This document shows, piece after piece, positions 47,156 through 56,521 of a stretch of 64,000 bases of DNA. How positions within the stretch are numbered: the stretch's first letter is position 1; every line of letters begins with the position of its first letter. Made by a program: the position numbers and the translations under genes. This DNA comes from Streptomyces griseomycini (GTDB taxonomy: Bacteria; Actinomycetota; Actinomycetes; Streptomycetales; Streptomycetaceae). The notes beneath the pieces are model-generated. The model saw nothing but the letters and a program-made list of their open reading frames with translations, searched no databases and was not told where the DNA came from. The DNA is taken from contig NZ_JACHJI010000002.1 in the NCBI RefSeq assembly GCF_014203535.1, positions 439,042-503,041 on the forward strand, written 5' to 3'.

Positions 47156-48300
47156 CGGCGCGTGAGCAGCCAGGGCTCCACCACGCCGAGACCACGCACC
47201 GGCCGCTGCCACATCGGCTGCAGTGCGAACCGGTACGCCGGCGGCTCCTCGCCCTCCTTCTCCGCCGCGGCCACCGCCTCGGCCGCCGCCGCCTCGGAGG
47301 CGGGGGCGTCACCGGTGCGGATCACTTCCTCGGCGAAGGCGGTGTCGACCAGCACGGCGTCCCGGGGGGCTATGGACGTGAGCCGGGACGCCAGGTTGAC
47401 CGTGGTCCCGAAGACATCGCCCATCCGGGTGGTCACGGTGCCGAACGCCATGCCGACCCGCAGCTCCGGCATCGTCTCGTCGTTCGCCATGGTCTCGATC
47501 AGCCGCACGGCGATCTCCGCGGCCGTACCCGCGTCGTCCGCGACGTACAGCACCTCGTCGCCCAGCGTCTTGATGAGCCGCCCGCCGCGCGCCGCCACCA
47601 GGTCGGCGGCGGTGGTCTCGAAGGCCTCGACGAGCTCGCCGAGCTCCTCCTCCTCCATCCGCCGGGTGAGCCGCGTGAACCCCACGAGGTCCGCGAACGC
47701 GACGGCGAGCCGCCGGTCCACCATCTCCTCGTCGTCGGCCCCCTGCACCACTCGCCCGGCCGAGGCGGCGAGCTGACGCCGCCAGACGTACACCAGGAAC
47801 TCCTCCAGCTCGGGCAGGAGCAGCTCGACGATCGGATACGTCACCTCGGTCCGGGTCATCCCCGGCTCGGGCGGCTCGGTCAGGCCCTCCAGGAACGAAT
47901 CGATCTGCCACTCGGCCAGCCGCGCGGTGGTCTGCCCGGTGGACCGCGCCACCTGCACCGCCATGGCCTCGCTCAGCAGCCCCGCCTCCACCAGACCGGC
48001 CAGCCGGCGCAGCGCCAGTACGTCCGCCTCCGTGAGCGCCTTGGCCTGCCCCACGTCGGCGAAGCCCATGGCGCGCCAGAACCGCGTGGCCAGCTCCATG
48101 GTGACGCCGGCACTGCGGGCCGCCTGGAAGGGCGTGTACCGGCGCTCGGCGCCCAGGATGAGCTGTTCGAGGCGCAGAGCGAGCGGATCCTCGCCGGTGT
48201 CGGCGGGGTGGGGGTCCCCCCGCTCGAACGAAGCCGAGAGTGGGGGAGGCTCCACCCGGCCCTGCGCGTCCGTACCGGAACCCGAGTCGTCGACGGTCAC
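47140..48300 (-). CDS. cya: Class III adenylate cyclase
   Basis: 386 residues. The N-terminal regulatory domain (about 35-190, with a merR-like helical part) resembles pH-sensing Rv1264-type cyclases. The C-terminal catalytic domain has FADLVGFTRL (metal Asp), IKTLGDEVLYVAD (Lys and second metal Asp) and GDVFGTTVNLASRL (Asn and Arg of the transition state). It makes cAMP, which in Streptomyces works with Crp in germination and antibiotic control. GTG 48300 is preceded by GGAAGGG. Confidence 0.94.
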   Translation of the reverse strand: MTVDDSGSGTDAQGRVEPPPLSASFERGDPHPADTGEDPLALRLEQLILGAERRYTPFQAARSAGVTMELATRFWRAMGFADVGQAKALTEADVLALRRLAGLVEAGLLSEAMAVQVARSTGQTTARLAEWQIDSFLEGLTEPPEPGMTRTEVTYPIVELLLPELEEFLVYVWRRQLAASAGRVVQGADDEEMVDRRLAVAFADLVGFTRLTRRMEEEELGELVEAFETTAADLVAARGGRLIKTLGDEVLYVADDAGTAAEIAVRLIETMANDETMPELRVGMAFGTVTTRMGDVFGTTVNLASRLTSIAPRDAVLVDTAFAEEVIRTGDAPASEAAAAEAVAAAEKEGEEPPAYRFALQPMWQRPVRGLGVVEPWLLTRRNGTP

Positions 48301-48861
48301 GCGTTGCTGCCCTTCCGATCTGCCACGGCCATGGATCGACCGGCCTCAACTCTACGGCAGGTGTGCGCCAGCTCACTCCGTTCGGTTGGGCCAGGGGTGA
48401 GGTGAGCGGCGCTCCCCGCGCACCCGGCGCCGGCGCTGTCCTGGTGCCCGGGGCGGCGCTGCGCCCGCACCGGCCCCGGGCGGCACGAATGCCCGCGGTG
48501 GAACGGCAGCCCGCGGTGGAGCGGCACGCGAAGGCGGCGGTGGGCGGTCGGCACCCGCGCACGGCGGGGAGGGGACGGGGCGGGGTGTCCGCCCGCAGCG
48601 GCCGGCGCGTCGGCACCGGCACCCCGTCGAGTCACCGGTCCCGCGCCGGACCGGGGACGGACCCCCCCGGCGCGGCCCCGGCCCACGACGCACCGCAGGC
48701 GCCACGCGCACCCCCACCGGAGCCGCGGCCGCGCCGCAGGCCTCGAACACGCACCCCCACCGGAGCCGCACCCGAGCCGCAGGCACCCGCCCCCGAACCC
48801 GAACCAGCGCCGCAGGCGCCCCCGCCCGAACCCGAACCAGCGGCCCCGCCGACCCACCCGC
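48301..48861. other. Intergenic region upstream of cya, containing repeat copy A
   Basis: 561 bp between cya and the birA stop. Long plus-strand frames here are Pro/Ala/Arg-rich composition artefacts. The main content is the dispersed repeat listed separately. Confidence 0.6.
48562..48790 (+). repeat. Dispersed intergenic repeat, copy A
   Basis: 48562-48726 (165 bp) is identical to 59574-59738 in the same orientation. Copy A then has 43 extra bases (48727-48769), partly a tandem duplication of the preceding segment. It resumes matching copy B over 48770-48790. The repeat holds a CCGGTCC/GGACCGG hairpin. It has no conserved start codon and is not an insertion sequence by appearance. Confidence 0.85.
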
Positions 48862-49728
48862 TCAAGCGGAGCGCAAGTGCACGATGTCCCCCGCCCCCAC
48901 CGGCTCCTGCACCCCCGCCTCCGTGGCGAGCACCAGCCGCCCGTCCCCGTCCACGGCGACCGCCTCCCCCACCACCGACCGCTCCCCCGGCAGCTCCGCC
49001 CGCACCGTCCGCCCGAGCGTCGCGCACCCCGCCGCGTACGTCTCCTGCAGACCGCACTCCGCGGGATCGCCCCCGGCCGCCCGCCACCGCCCGTACCACT
49101 CCTCCAGCGCCCGCAGCATCCCCCGCAGCAGCGGATCCCGGTCCGTGCTCACCGCCCCCGCCAGCGCCAGCGACCCCGCAGTCGGCACCGGCAGCTCGTC
49201 GGCCCGCAGGCTCACGTTGATCCCGACCCCGATGACCACCCCGCCGCTCCCCGCCCCCTCCGCGAGGATCCCCCCGGCCTTCCGCTCCTCTCCCCCCACC
49301 GTCACCAGCACGTCGTTGGGCCACTTCAGCGCCGTGTCCACCCCCGCCGCCCGCGACAGCCCCGTCGCCACCGCGACCCCCGTCAGCAGGGGCAGCCACC
49401 CCCACCGCGCCACCGGCACCTCACGGGGCGTGAGCAGCACGGAGAAGAACAGCCCCGACCGGGCCGGCGCCGACCACTGCCGGTCCAGCCGCCCCCGCCC
49501 GGCGGTCTGCTCCTCGGCGACGAGCACGGCCCCCTCCCCCGCCCGCCCCCCGGCCGCCCGTGCCACCAGGTCGGAATTGGTCGACCCGGTCCGCTGCACC
49601 ACGTCCACCTGGGACCACAGAGACCCCTCCCGCACCAACCCCCGCCGCAGCGCGCCCTCGTTGAGAGGCGGCCGGTCCAGGTCCGACCAACGATTTCCGA
49701 ACGGCTCTGATGCATCTCGCGGCGTCAT
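48862..49728 (-). CDS. birA: Biotin-[acetyl-CoA-carboxylase] ligase
   Basis: 288 residues without the N-terminal HTH of E. coli BirA. The biotin/ATP motif is TAGRGRLDRQW, with WPNDVLVTVGG, KAGGILAE and GVGINVSL. It attaches biotin to the BCCP domain of acyl-CoA carboxylases such as AccA2 encoded nearby. ATG 49728 has no strong ribosome site. It is divergent from pccB. Confidence 0.93.
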   Translation of the reverse strand: MTPRDASEPFGNRWSDLDRPPLNEGALRRGLVREGSLWSQVDVVQRTGSTNSDLVARAAGGRAGEGAVLVAEEQTAGRGRLDRQWSAPARSGLFFSVLLTPREVPVARWGWLPLLTGVAVATGLSRAAGVDTALKWPNDVLVTVGGEERKAGGILAEGAGSGGVVIGVGINVSLRADELPVPTAGSLALAGAVSTDRDPLLRGMLRALEEWYGRWRAAGGDPAECGLQETYAAGCATLGRTVRAELPGERSVVGEAVAVDGDGRLVLATEAGVQEPVGAGDIVHLRSA

Positions 49729-49838
49729 GCAACCCACACTAGGTGTGTTGAACGCCGCACTGCCGATGACGGGACCCCCCACTACGCTACGGATGAGTAA
49801 CCGTCCCCCCTTTTGAGCAGGCAGGGAGCCGCATCCCG

Positions 49839-51428
49839 ATGTCCGAGCCGGAAGAGCAGCAGCCTGACATCCACACGACCGCGGGCAAGCTCGCGGATCT
49901 GCGGCGTCGCATCGAAGAGGCGACGCACGCCGGCTCCGCACGCGCCGTCGAAAAGCAGCACGCCAAGGGCAAGCTGACGGCCCGTGAGCGGATCGACCTC
50001 CTGCTCGACGAGGGTTCCTTCGTCGAACTGGACGAGTTCGCCCGGCACCGCTCCACCAACTTCGGCCTCGACGCCAACCGCCCCTACGGCGACGGCGTCG
50101 TCACCGGCTACGGCACCGTCGACGGCCGCCCGGTCGCCGTCTTCTCCCAGGACTTCACGGTCTTCGGCGGGGCGCTGGGCGAGGTCTACGGCCAGAAGAT
50201 CGTCAAGGTGATGGACTTCGCGCTGAAGACCGGCTGCCCGGTCATCGGCATCAACGACTCCGGCGGCGCCCGCATCCAGGAGGGCGTGGCCTCCCTCGGC
50301 GCCTACGGCGAGATCTTCCGCCGCAACACCCACGCCTCCGGCGTGATCCCGCAGATCAGCCTGGTGGTCGGCCCGTGCGCGGGCGGTGCGGTGTACTCCC
50401 CCGCGATCACCGACTTCACGGTCATGGTCGACCAGACGTCGCACATGTTCATCACCGGTCCGGACGTCATCAAGACGGTCACCGGCGAGGACGTCGGCTT
50501 CGAGGAGCTGGGCGGCGCCCGCACCCACAACTCCACCTCGGGCGTGGCCCACCACATGGCCGGGGACGAGAAGGACGCGATCGAGTACGTCAAGCAGCTG
50601 CTGTCCTACCTGCCGTCCAACAACCTCTCCGAGCCCCCGGCGTTCCCGGAGGAGGCCGACCTCACGGTCACCGACGAGGACCGCGAGCTGGACGGCATCG
50701 TCCCGGACTCGGCGAACCAGCCCTACGACATGCACACCGTCATCGAGCACGTCCTCGACGACGCCGAGTTCTTCGAGACCCAGCCGCTGTTCGCGCCGAA
50801 CATCCTCACCGGCTTCGGCCGCGTCGAGGGCCGCCCCGTCGGCATCGTCGCCAACCAGCCGATGCAGTTCGCCGGCTGCCTGGACATCACGGCCTCCGAG
50901 AAGGCCGCCCGCTTCGTGCGCACCTGCGACGCCTTCAACGTCCCGGTCATCACCTTCGTGGACGTCCCCGGCTTCCTGCCCGGCGTGGACCAGGAGCACG
51001 ACGGCATCATCCGCCGCGGCGCCAAGCTGATCTACGCCTACGCCGAGGCCACCGTCCCGCTGATCACCGTCATCACCCGCAAGGCCTTCGGCGGCGCCTA
51101 CGACGTCATGGGCTCCAAGCACCTGGGCGCCGACCTCAACCTCGCCTGGCCGACCGCGCAGATCGCGGTGATGGGCGCGCAGGGCGCCGTCAACATCCTG
51201 CACCGCCGCACCATCGCCGAATCGGATGATCCGGAGGCGACCCGCGCCCGGCTGATGCAGGAGTACGAGGACGCCCTCCTCAACCCCTACGTCGCGGCCG
51301 AGCGCGGCTACGTCGACGCGGTGATCATGCCGTCCGACACCCGCCGGCACATCGTCCGCGGCCTGCGTCAGCTGCGCACCAAGCGGGAATCACTGCCTCC
51401 GAAGAAGCACGGCAACATCCCCCTGTAA
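49839..51428 (+). CDS. pccB: Propionyl-CoA carboxylase beta (carboxyltransferase) subunit
   Basis: 529 residues, crotonase-type carboxyltransferase. Key segments are [15 protein letters not shown], the acyl-CoA oxyanion region [14 protein letters not shown] and [19 protein letters not shown] for biotin, plus [19 protein letters not shown]. The Asp in FITGPDVIK matches the residue that sets propionyl- over acetyl-CoA preference in S. coelicolor PccB, by family knowledge. It makes methylmalonyl-CoA with AccA2 and PccE. Confidence 0.95.
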   Translation: MSEPEEQQPDIHTTAGKLADLRRRIEEATHAGSARAVEKQHAKGKLTARERIDLLLDEGSFVELDEFARHRSTNFGLDANRPYGDGVVTGYGTVDGRPVAVFSQDFTVFGGALGEVYGQKIVKVMDFALKTGCPVIGINDSGGARIQEGVASLGAYGEIFRRNTHASGVIPQISLVVGPCAGGAVYSPAITDFTVMVDQTSHMFITGPDVIKTVTGEDVGFEELGGARTHNSTSGVAHHMAGDEKDAIEYVKQLLSYLPSNNLSEPPAFPEEADLTVTDEDRELDGIVPDSANQPYDMHTVIEHVLDDAEFFETQPLFAPNILTGFGRVEGRPVGIVANQPMQFAGCLDITASEKAARFVRTCDAFNVPVITFVDVPGFLPGVDQEHDGIIRRGAKLIYAYAEATVPLITVITRKAFGGAYDVMGSKHLGADLNLAWPTAQIAVMGAQGAVNILHRRTIAESDDPEATRARLMQEYEDALLNPYVAAERGYVDAVIMPSDTRRHIVRGLRQLRTKRESLPPKKHGNIPL

Positions 51429-51456
51429 CCCGCCCCGCCGATCGATGGGAGACACC

Positions 51457-51669
51457 ATGACGATCAAGGTTCTCCGGGGCAACCCGACCCCGGAGGAGCT
51501 GGCCGCCGCACTGGCGGTGGTCCGCGCCCGCGCCGCGGCGGCGTCCGCCCCGCCGTCCGGCGCGCCCGTCCCCCGCGACTCCTGGTCCGACCCGTCCCGC
51601 ATCGCGGCGAGCCGCCTGCCCCAGCCGGGGCCGACGGCGTGGTCGCGGACGTACTGGCCGGGTTCGTAG
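51457..51669 (+). CDS. pccE: Acyl-CoA carboxylase epsilon subunit
   Basis: 70 residues. It begins MTIKVLRGNPTPEELAAALA and ends WSRTYWPGS, the two conserved ends of actinobacterial PccE/AccE subunits that stabilise and activate the complex. GGGAG lies 6 nt before ATG 51457, favouring it over ATG 51445. It follows pccB by 28 nt in the same operon. Confidence 0.92.
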   Translation: MTIKVLRGNPTPEELAAALAVVRARAAAASAPPSGAPVPRDSWSDPSRIAASRLPQPGPTAWSRTYWPGS

Positions 51670-51708
51670 CGCACGGCCCCCGCACCGGACCCCGGTCGGG
51701 CGGGAAGT

Positions 51709-51724
51709 TGAGTACGCGTACTCA
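51709..51724. promoter_or_regulatory. 16-bp perfect palindrome TGAGTACGCGTACTCA
   Basis: Perfect palindrome 28 bp upstream of the small membrane ORF, in the only gap of this operon; a candidate operator for the small ORF and maf. Binding protein unknown. Confidence 0.5.
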
Positions 51725-51751
51725 GGCGCCCGCTCGGGCGGGGACCGGACG

Positions 51752-51889
51752 ATGGAGGGCATGCTGTGGTCCGACCCCGAGAACGAGCCGCCGAAAGAGC
51801 TGCGGGACATGCAGGTGATGCTGCGGCGGCTGGGCGTTCTCGTGGCGTCGGCCATGGTCCTCGCGATGCTCGTCATCGGTGTGAGGTGA
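51752..51889 (+). CDS. Small membrane protein (45 residues)
   Basis: Short gene between pccE and maf. The peptide has a charged N-terminal half ([20 protein letters not shown]) and one C-terminal transmembrane helix ([17 protein letters not shown]) ending at Arg. ATG 51752 has GGGGA at fair spacing; ATG 51761 is the alternative. Its conserved position between pccE and maf in Streptomyces (from memory) supports it being real. Function unknown. Confidence 0.65.
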   Translation: MEGMLWSDPENEPPKELRDMQVMLRRLGVLVASAMVLAMLVIGVR

Positions 51890-51920
51890 GGCATCCGGGC
51901 GACGTCGATACGCTGATCGC

Positions 51921-52541
51921 ATGACAGATCAGCCGCGCCGCCGACTCGTGCTCGCCTCCCAGTCCCCCGCCCGGCTCGGACTGCTCCGCCAGGCCGGACT
52001 GGACCCCGAGGTGATCGTCAGCGGGGTCGACGAGGACGCCGTCTCCGCCCCCACGCCCGCCGAGCTGGCGCTCGCCCTGGCCGAGGCCAAGGCATCCGTC
52101 GTCGCCGCGAAACCCGAGGTCAAGGGCGCGCTGGTGATCGGCTGCGACTCGGTCCTCGAACTGGACGGCCAGGCCCTCGGCAAGCCCGCGGACACCGAGG
52201 AGGCCACCGCGCGCTGGAAGGCCATGCGGGGCCGCGCGGGCACGCTCCAGACCGGCCACTGCGTCTACGACACCCTCAGCGGCCGTTACGCCTCCGCCAC
52301 CGCCTCCACCGTCGTCCGCTTCGGCGACCCCACCGACGAGGAGATCGCCGCCTACGTGGCCTCCGGCGAGCCCCTCCACGTCGCCGGGGCGTTCACCCTG
52401 GACGGCCGCTCGGCCCCGTTCATCGACGGCATCGACGGCGACCACGGCAACGTCATCGGCATCAGCCTGCCGCTGGTGCGCCGCCTGCTGGCCGAGCTGG
52501 GCGTGGGCATCACGGAGCTGTGGGCGACGCGGGGGGCGTGA
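51921..52541 (+). CDS. maf: Maf-like nucleotide pyrophosphatase
   Basis: 206 residues. N-terminal [14 protein letters not shown] and [17 protein letters not shown] are Maf signatures. The family hydrolyses dTTP/UTP or modified nucleotides, acting as house-cleaning enzymes linked to septum arrest. The 3' end overlaps the convergent membrane gene by 32 nt. Confidence 0.94.
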   Translation: MTDQPRRRLVLASQSPARLGLLRQAGLDPEVIVSGVDEDAVSAPTPAELALALAEAKASVVAAKPEVKGALVIGCDSVLELDGQALGKPADTEEATARWKAMRGRAGTLQTGHCVYDTLSGRYASATASTVVRFGDPTDEEIAAYVASGEPLHVAGAFTLDGRSAPFIDGIDGDHGNVIGISLPLVRRLLAELGVGITELWATRGA

Positions 52542-53013
52542 GCGGGGAGCCGGGCCCACCGGGGCCGCCCCCGGCGCCCGGGGCGGCGTCGGCGGGTCCG
52601 GCGGACTCCTCCGGGCGCCGGTCGTACGTCACCAGCAGCAGCACGACGAGACCCAGCGCCCCCACCATGAACAGGAACGCGCCCGGACCGGCCGGCCCCC
52701 ACGTGACCGCGCCCAGCAGCGCGTGCACCACCGCGACGCTGATCAGCAGCGCCCGGCCGAGGCCGGCCGGCGCCCGGTCGCGCACGGCGACCAGCAGGGC
52801 CACCAGGCCGCACAGCGCGAAGTAGAGCCCGAGGACGATCCCGCCGATCTTCGAGGACACCGACATCACGTGCGGGTCGAGGCCGGCCAGCGACATGTCC
52901 TGCCGGTCGACGACGACGCCCAGGAACCAGTTCAGGGCCGCCACGCCGAACGCCTCCGCGAACAGCACGAGCGCCAGGACCCACGCCACCGGTCTGCGCA
53001 CCACCGGCCTCAC
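52510..53013 (-). CDS. Four-helix membrane protein of unknown function
   Basis: 167 residues with four hydrophobic segments ([75 protein letters not shown]) and a Pro/Gly-rich tail. GTG 53013 is the only upstream start. It is convergent to and overlaps maf by 32 nt, which is confined to the disordered tail. Confidence 0.82.
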   Translation of the reverse strand: MRPVVRRPVAWVLALVLFAEAFGVAALNWFLGVVVDRQDMSLAGLDPHVMSVSSKIGGIVLGLYFALCGLVALLVAVRDRAPAGLGRALLISVAVVHALLGAVTWGPAGPGAFLFMVGALGLVVLLLVTYDRRPEESAGPADAAPGAGGGPGGPGSPLTPPASPTAP

Positions 53014-53399
53014 CCACTCCCGAGCACGACTGTGGTTACCCCGAGTACGTTCGGTTCGACGCGAAGGCTACATGGGGATGTCCCCTGTTCGTTAAGAGCC
53101 CGGGGGAGGGTAGAGGTCGGTACGAGGGTTCCGCGGAGGGCAAAGAATCATTGGGCCATTCGTAGGGATTCCACAAAGAAACGGAGTGGGCCGCAGCACG
53201 CCCTCACAGAGACCTTGACCACACAGGACGGCTAGGGTTTCCGGGAGGAGTCCCGCGTGCCACGGTGCGACAAGGGATTTCGCGGGTCGAGCGCGCCTCG
53301 CATCACGCTCCGTGTGGGCAAGCTCACCATTGGGGACGGGTCGAAGTGCCGTGTCGGCAGTCCCTAAACTCGGCTTGTTTCAAGGAGGGAGCCTCAATC
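53014..53399 (+). other. Upstream region of accA2
   Basis: 386 bp with no gene. It includes the promoter and leader of accA2 and ends with AAGGAGGGAG. No recognised riboswitch or clear operator was seen. Confidence 0.5.
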
Positions 53400-55175
53400 G
53401 TGCGCAAGGTGCTCATCGCCAACCGTGGCGAAATCGCTGTCCGCGTGGCCCGGGCCTGCCGGGACGCCGGGATCGCGAGCGTGGCCGTCTACGCGGACCC
53501 GGACCGGGACGCTCTGCATGTCCGCGCCGCGGATGAGGCGTTCGCCCTGGGCGGTGACACCCCGGCCACCAGCTATCTCGACATCGAGAAGGTGCTGAAG
53601 GCCGCCCGCGAGTCGGGCGCGGACGCGATCCACCCGGGCTACGGCTTCCTCTCCGAGAACGCCGAGTTCGCGCAGGCGGTGCTGGACGCCGGTCTGATCT
53701 GGATCGGCCCGCCGCCGCAGGCCATCCGCGACCTGGGCGACAAGGTCGCCGCCCGGCACATCGCCCAGCGCGCCGGTGCCCCGCTGGTGGCCGGTACGCC
53801 CGATCCGGTGAGCGGCGCCGAGGAGGTCGTCGCCTTCGCCGAGGAGCACGGCCTGCCGATCGCGATCAAGGCCGCGTTCGGCGGCGGCGGGCGCGGCCTG
53901 AAGGTCGCCCGCACGCTGGAGGAGGTCCCCGAGCTGTACGACTCCGCGGTGCGCGAGGCGGTGGCCGCCTTCGGCCGCGGCGAGTGCTTCGTCGAGCGCT
54001 ACCTCGACAAGCCCCGCCACGTCGAGACCCAGTGCCTCGCCGACCAGCACGGCAACGTGGTCGTCGTCTCCACCCGTGACTGCTCCCTGCAGCGCCGCCA
54101 CCAGAAGCTGGTCGAGGAGGCCCCGGCGCCGTTCCTGTCCGAGGCGCAGGTGGCCGAGCTGTACCGCGCCTCCAAGGCGATCCTGAAGGAGGCCGGCTAC
54201 GTCGGCGCCGGCACGGTGGAGTTCCTGGTCGGCCTGGACGGCACGATCTCCTTCCTGGAGGTCAACACCCGCCTGCAGGTGGAGCACCCGGTCACCGAGG
54301 AGGTCTCCGGCATCGACCTGGTGCGCGAGATGTTCCGCATCGCCGACGGCGAGGAGCTCGGCTACGACGACCCGCCGCTGCGCGGCCACTCCTTCGAGTT
54401 CCGCATCAACGGCGAGGACCCGGGCCGCAACTTCCTCCCGGCCCCCGGCACGGTCACCACGTTCGCCCCGCCGTCGGGCCCGGGCGTGCGCCTGGACGCG
54501 GGCGTGGAGTCGGGCAGCGTGATCGGCCCGGCCTGGGACTCCCTGCTGGCCAAGCTGATCGTCACCGGCCGCACCCGCAAGGAGGCGCTGGAGCGCGCCT
54601 CCCGTGCGCTGGAGGAGTTCCAGGTCGAGGGCATGGCCACGGCCATCCCGTTCCACCGCGTGGTGGTGAAGGACCCGGCGTTCGCTCCCGAGCTCACCGG
54701 TTCGGCCGATCCGTTCACGGTGCACACCCGCTGGATCGAGACCGAGTTCGTCAACGAGATCAAGCCCTTCGCCGCCCCCGCCGACACCGCGGAGGCCGAC
54801 GAGGAGACGGGCCGCGAGACGGTCGTCGTCGAGGTCGGCGGCAAGCGCCTGGAGGTGTCCCTCCCGGCCTCGCTCGGCATGTCCCTGGCCCGCACGGGCC
54901 TGGCGGCGGGCGCGAAGCCGAAGCGGCGGGCGGCGAAGAAGTCCGGCCCCGTCGCCTCGGGCGACACCCTCGCCTCCCCGATGCAGGGCACGATCGTCAA
55001 GATCGCCGTGGAGGAGGGCCAGGAGGTCAAGGAGGGCGACCTGGTCGTCGTCCTGGAGGCCATGAAGATGGAGCAGCCCCTCAACGCCCACAAGTCCGGC
55101 ACCATCAAGGGCCTGAGCGCGGAGGTCGGCGCGTCGGTGACGTCCGGTGCGGCGATCTGCGAGATCAAGGACTGA
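53400..55175 (+). CDS. accA2: Acyl-CoA carboxylase alpha subunit (biotin carboxylase + BCCP)
   Basis: 591 residues. Biotin carboxylase at about 1-450 ([36 protein letters not shown] loop, [14 protein letters not shown]). A linker follows, and a C-terminal biotinyl domain with [15 protein letters not shown] carries the biotinylated Lys. GTG 53400 has AAGGAGGGAG upstream. It carboxylates biotin for PccB (and probably AccB), supplying methylmalonyl- and malonyl-CoA. Confidence 0.95.
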   Translation: MRKVLIANRGEIAVRVARACRDAGIASVAVYADPDRDALHVRAADEAFALGGDTPATSYLDIEKVLKAARESGADAIHPGYGFLSENAEFAQAVLDAGLIWIGPPPQAIRDLGDKVAARHIAQRAGAPLVAGTPDPVSGAEEVVAFAEEHGLPIAIKAAFGGGGRGLKVARTLEEVPELYDSAVREAVAAFGRGECFVERYLDKPRHVETQCLADQHGNVVVVSTRDCSLQRRHQKLVEEAPAPFLSEAQVAELYRASKAILKEAGYVGAGTVEFLVGLDGTISFLEVNTRLQVEHPVTEEVSGIDLVREMFRIADGEELGYDDPPLRGHSFEFRINGEDPGRNFLPAPGTVTTFAPPSGPGVRLDAGVESGSVIGPAWDSLLAKLIVTGRTRKEALERASRALEEFQVEGMATAIPFHRVVVKDPAFAPELTGSADPFTVHTRWIETEFVNEIKPFAAPADTAEADEETGRETVVVEVGGKRLEVSLPASLGMSLARTGLAAGAKPKRRAAKKSGPVASGDTLASPMQGTIVKIAVEEGQEVKEGDLVVVLEAMKMEQPLNAHKSGTIKGLSAEVGASVTSGAAICEIKD

Positions 55176-55191
55176 GCGGTACGGCGTGACG

Positions 55192-55230
55192 GGGCGCCCG
55201 GCGGACCGGTCGAGGATCCGCCGGGCGCCC
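55192..55230 (+). terminator. accA2 terminator
   Basis: 14-bp perfect stem GGGCGCCCGGCGGA / TCCGCCGGGCGCCC with an 11-nt loop, 17 nt after the stop. Confidence 0.8.
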
Positions 55231-55469
55231 TTCGCGTGCGGGCCCGTCGGCACCCGTACGACGCGGCGGTGAGCGGCGGCGCGCACGACGACGCGGTCCG
55301 GCGGGCCGCGGAGGCCGCGCGACCCGGCTGGACGGTGATCGCGGGAGTGACCGGCCGCCGGTCCTCGCCCCGGCCGCCGTACCCGTGGCCGTGGCCCTCC
55401 TGGCGAAGGAGGCCGGGACGGCCTACGTCGTGGTCGGCCCGGATCGGGCCGCCCCGCGCCGCCCCGCCC
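55231..55469 (+). other. Possible gene remnant between accA2 and deoR
   Basis: A plus-strand stretch reads as a protein in two successive frames (GGAHDDAVRRAAEAARPG then AVALLAKEAGTAYVVVGPDR) with no intact start or stop. It looks like a decayed or partial gene, but no family can be named. Confidence 0.3.
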
Positions 55470-56423
55470 TCACCGCCTGCGCAGGTCCGCCACCCGGGCC
55501 CGCTCCTGGGGCTGCTCGGAGGCTCCCAGACCCACGGCCGGGCGGAGCCCCGGACCCTGGCGGCGCGGCCCGGGGAGGGGCACGTCACGGCGCTGTCGGC
55601 CCGTCGGAGGGCCGTCGGCCCCCGCGCCCGCGGAACCCCCCGGCGCCCCGGCGACGGCGATCTGCACGCCCTGGTCGGCGAGCGCCTGGAGCTCGGTGGC
55701 CGCGCGGTCGTCGTGGGCGGGCGGCTCGTCCGTCACGAGACGGGTGATGAGGTCCGTGGGCACGGTCTGGAACATGGTGTCCGTGCCGAGCTTGGTGTGG
55801 TCGGCGAGGACCACCACCTCGGCCGCGGCCTGCACCAGGGCCCGGTCGACCGAGGCCGAGAGCATGTTGGACGTGGAGAGGCCCCGCTCGGCGGTCAGGC
55901 CGCTCCCGGAGAGGAAGGCCCGGGACACCCGCAGCCCCTGGAGGGACTGTTCGGCACCGCTGCCGACGAGGGCGTAGTTCGAGCCGCGGAGCGTGCCGCC
56001 GGTCATCACGACCTCCACCCGGTTGGCGTGGGCCAGGGCCTGGGCGACCAGCAGGGAGTTGGTGACGACGGTCAGACCCGGCACCCGGGCCAGCCGGCGC
56101 GCCAGCTCCTGCGTGGTGGTGCCCGCGCCGACCACGATGGCCTCGCCCTCCTCCACGAAGTTCGCGGCGAGGTCGGCGATGGCGGTCTTCTCGGCGGTCG
56201 CGAGATGTGACTTCTGCGGAAAACCGGACTCTCGCGTGAACCCGCCCGGCAGTACCGCACCGCCGTGCCGGCGGTCGAGGAGTCCTTCTGCCTCCAGCGC
56301 GCGCACGTCCCGCCGTACGGTCACTTCGGAGGTCTGGACGACGCGGGCGAGCTCACGGAGCGACACGGCCCCGTTCGCTCGCACCATTTCGAGGATCAAT
56401 TGGCGACGTTCTGCAGCGAACAC
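55470..56423 (-). CDS. DeoR-family transcriptional regulator
   Basis: 317 residues. The N-terminal winged helix has VSLRELARVVQTSEVTVRRD. The sugar-phosphate sensing domain has AIVVGAGTTTQELARRL and VVLADHTKLGTD. GTG 56423 lies 7 nt after TACTGT, so it is probably leaderless. The C-terminal 60 residues are a low-complexity tail not seen in most relatives. Its likely inducer is a sugar phosphate. Confidence 0.9.
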   Translation of the reverse strand: MFAAERRQLILEMVRANGAVSLRELARVVQTSEVTVRRDVRALEAEGLLDRRHGGAVLPGGFTRESGFPQKSHLATAEKTAIADLAANFVEEGEAIVVGAGTTTQELARRLARVPGLTVVTNSLLVAQALAHANRVEVVMTGGTLRGSNYALVGSGAEQSLQGLRVSRAFLSGSGLTAERGLSTSNMLSASVDRALVQAAAEVVVLADHTKLGTDTMFQTVPTDLITRLVTDEPPAHDDRAATELQALADQGVQIAVAGAPGGSAGAGADGPPTGRQRRDVPLPGPRRQGPGLRPAVGLGASEQPQERARVADLRRR

Positions 56424-56430
56424 GAAACTG

Positions 56431-56480
56431 ACAGTAACGCCAGCGACCGTCTGCTTTCAGCAGTTTGCGCTGAATAGCAG
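56431..56480 (-). promoter_or_regulatory. deoR promoter and inverted-repeat operator
   Basis: On the minus strand -10 TACTGT is at 56436-56431. An inverted repeat, CTGCTTTCAGC (56451-56461) and GCTGAATAGCAG (56469-56480), spaced by 7 bp, overlaps the -35. TTCAG-containing repeats are typical of DeoR-family operators, so autoregulation is likely. Confidence 0.5.
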
Positions 56481-56521
56481 AAGTTGTTCGCACGGCACCG
56501 CGTCAAGTGGTATAGGGCCCG

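Noticed and set aside
48301..49220. Pro-rich secreted protein encoded on the plus strand upstream of cya
   Set aside because: The frame has no ribosome site, crosses the dispersed repeat and runs antisense into birA; the codon pattern is compositional.
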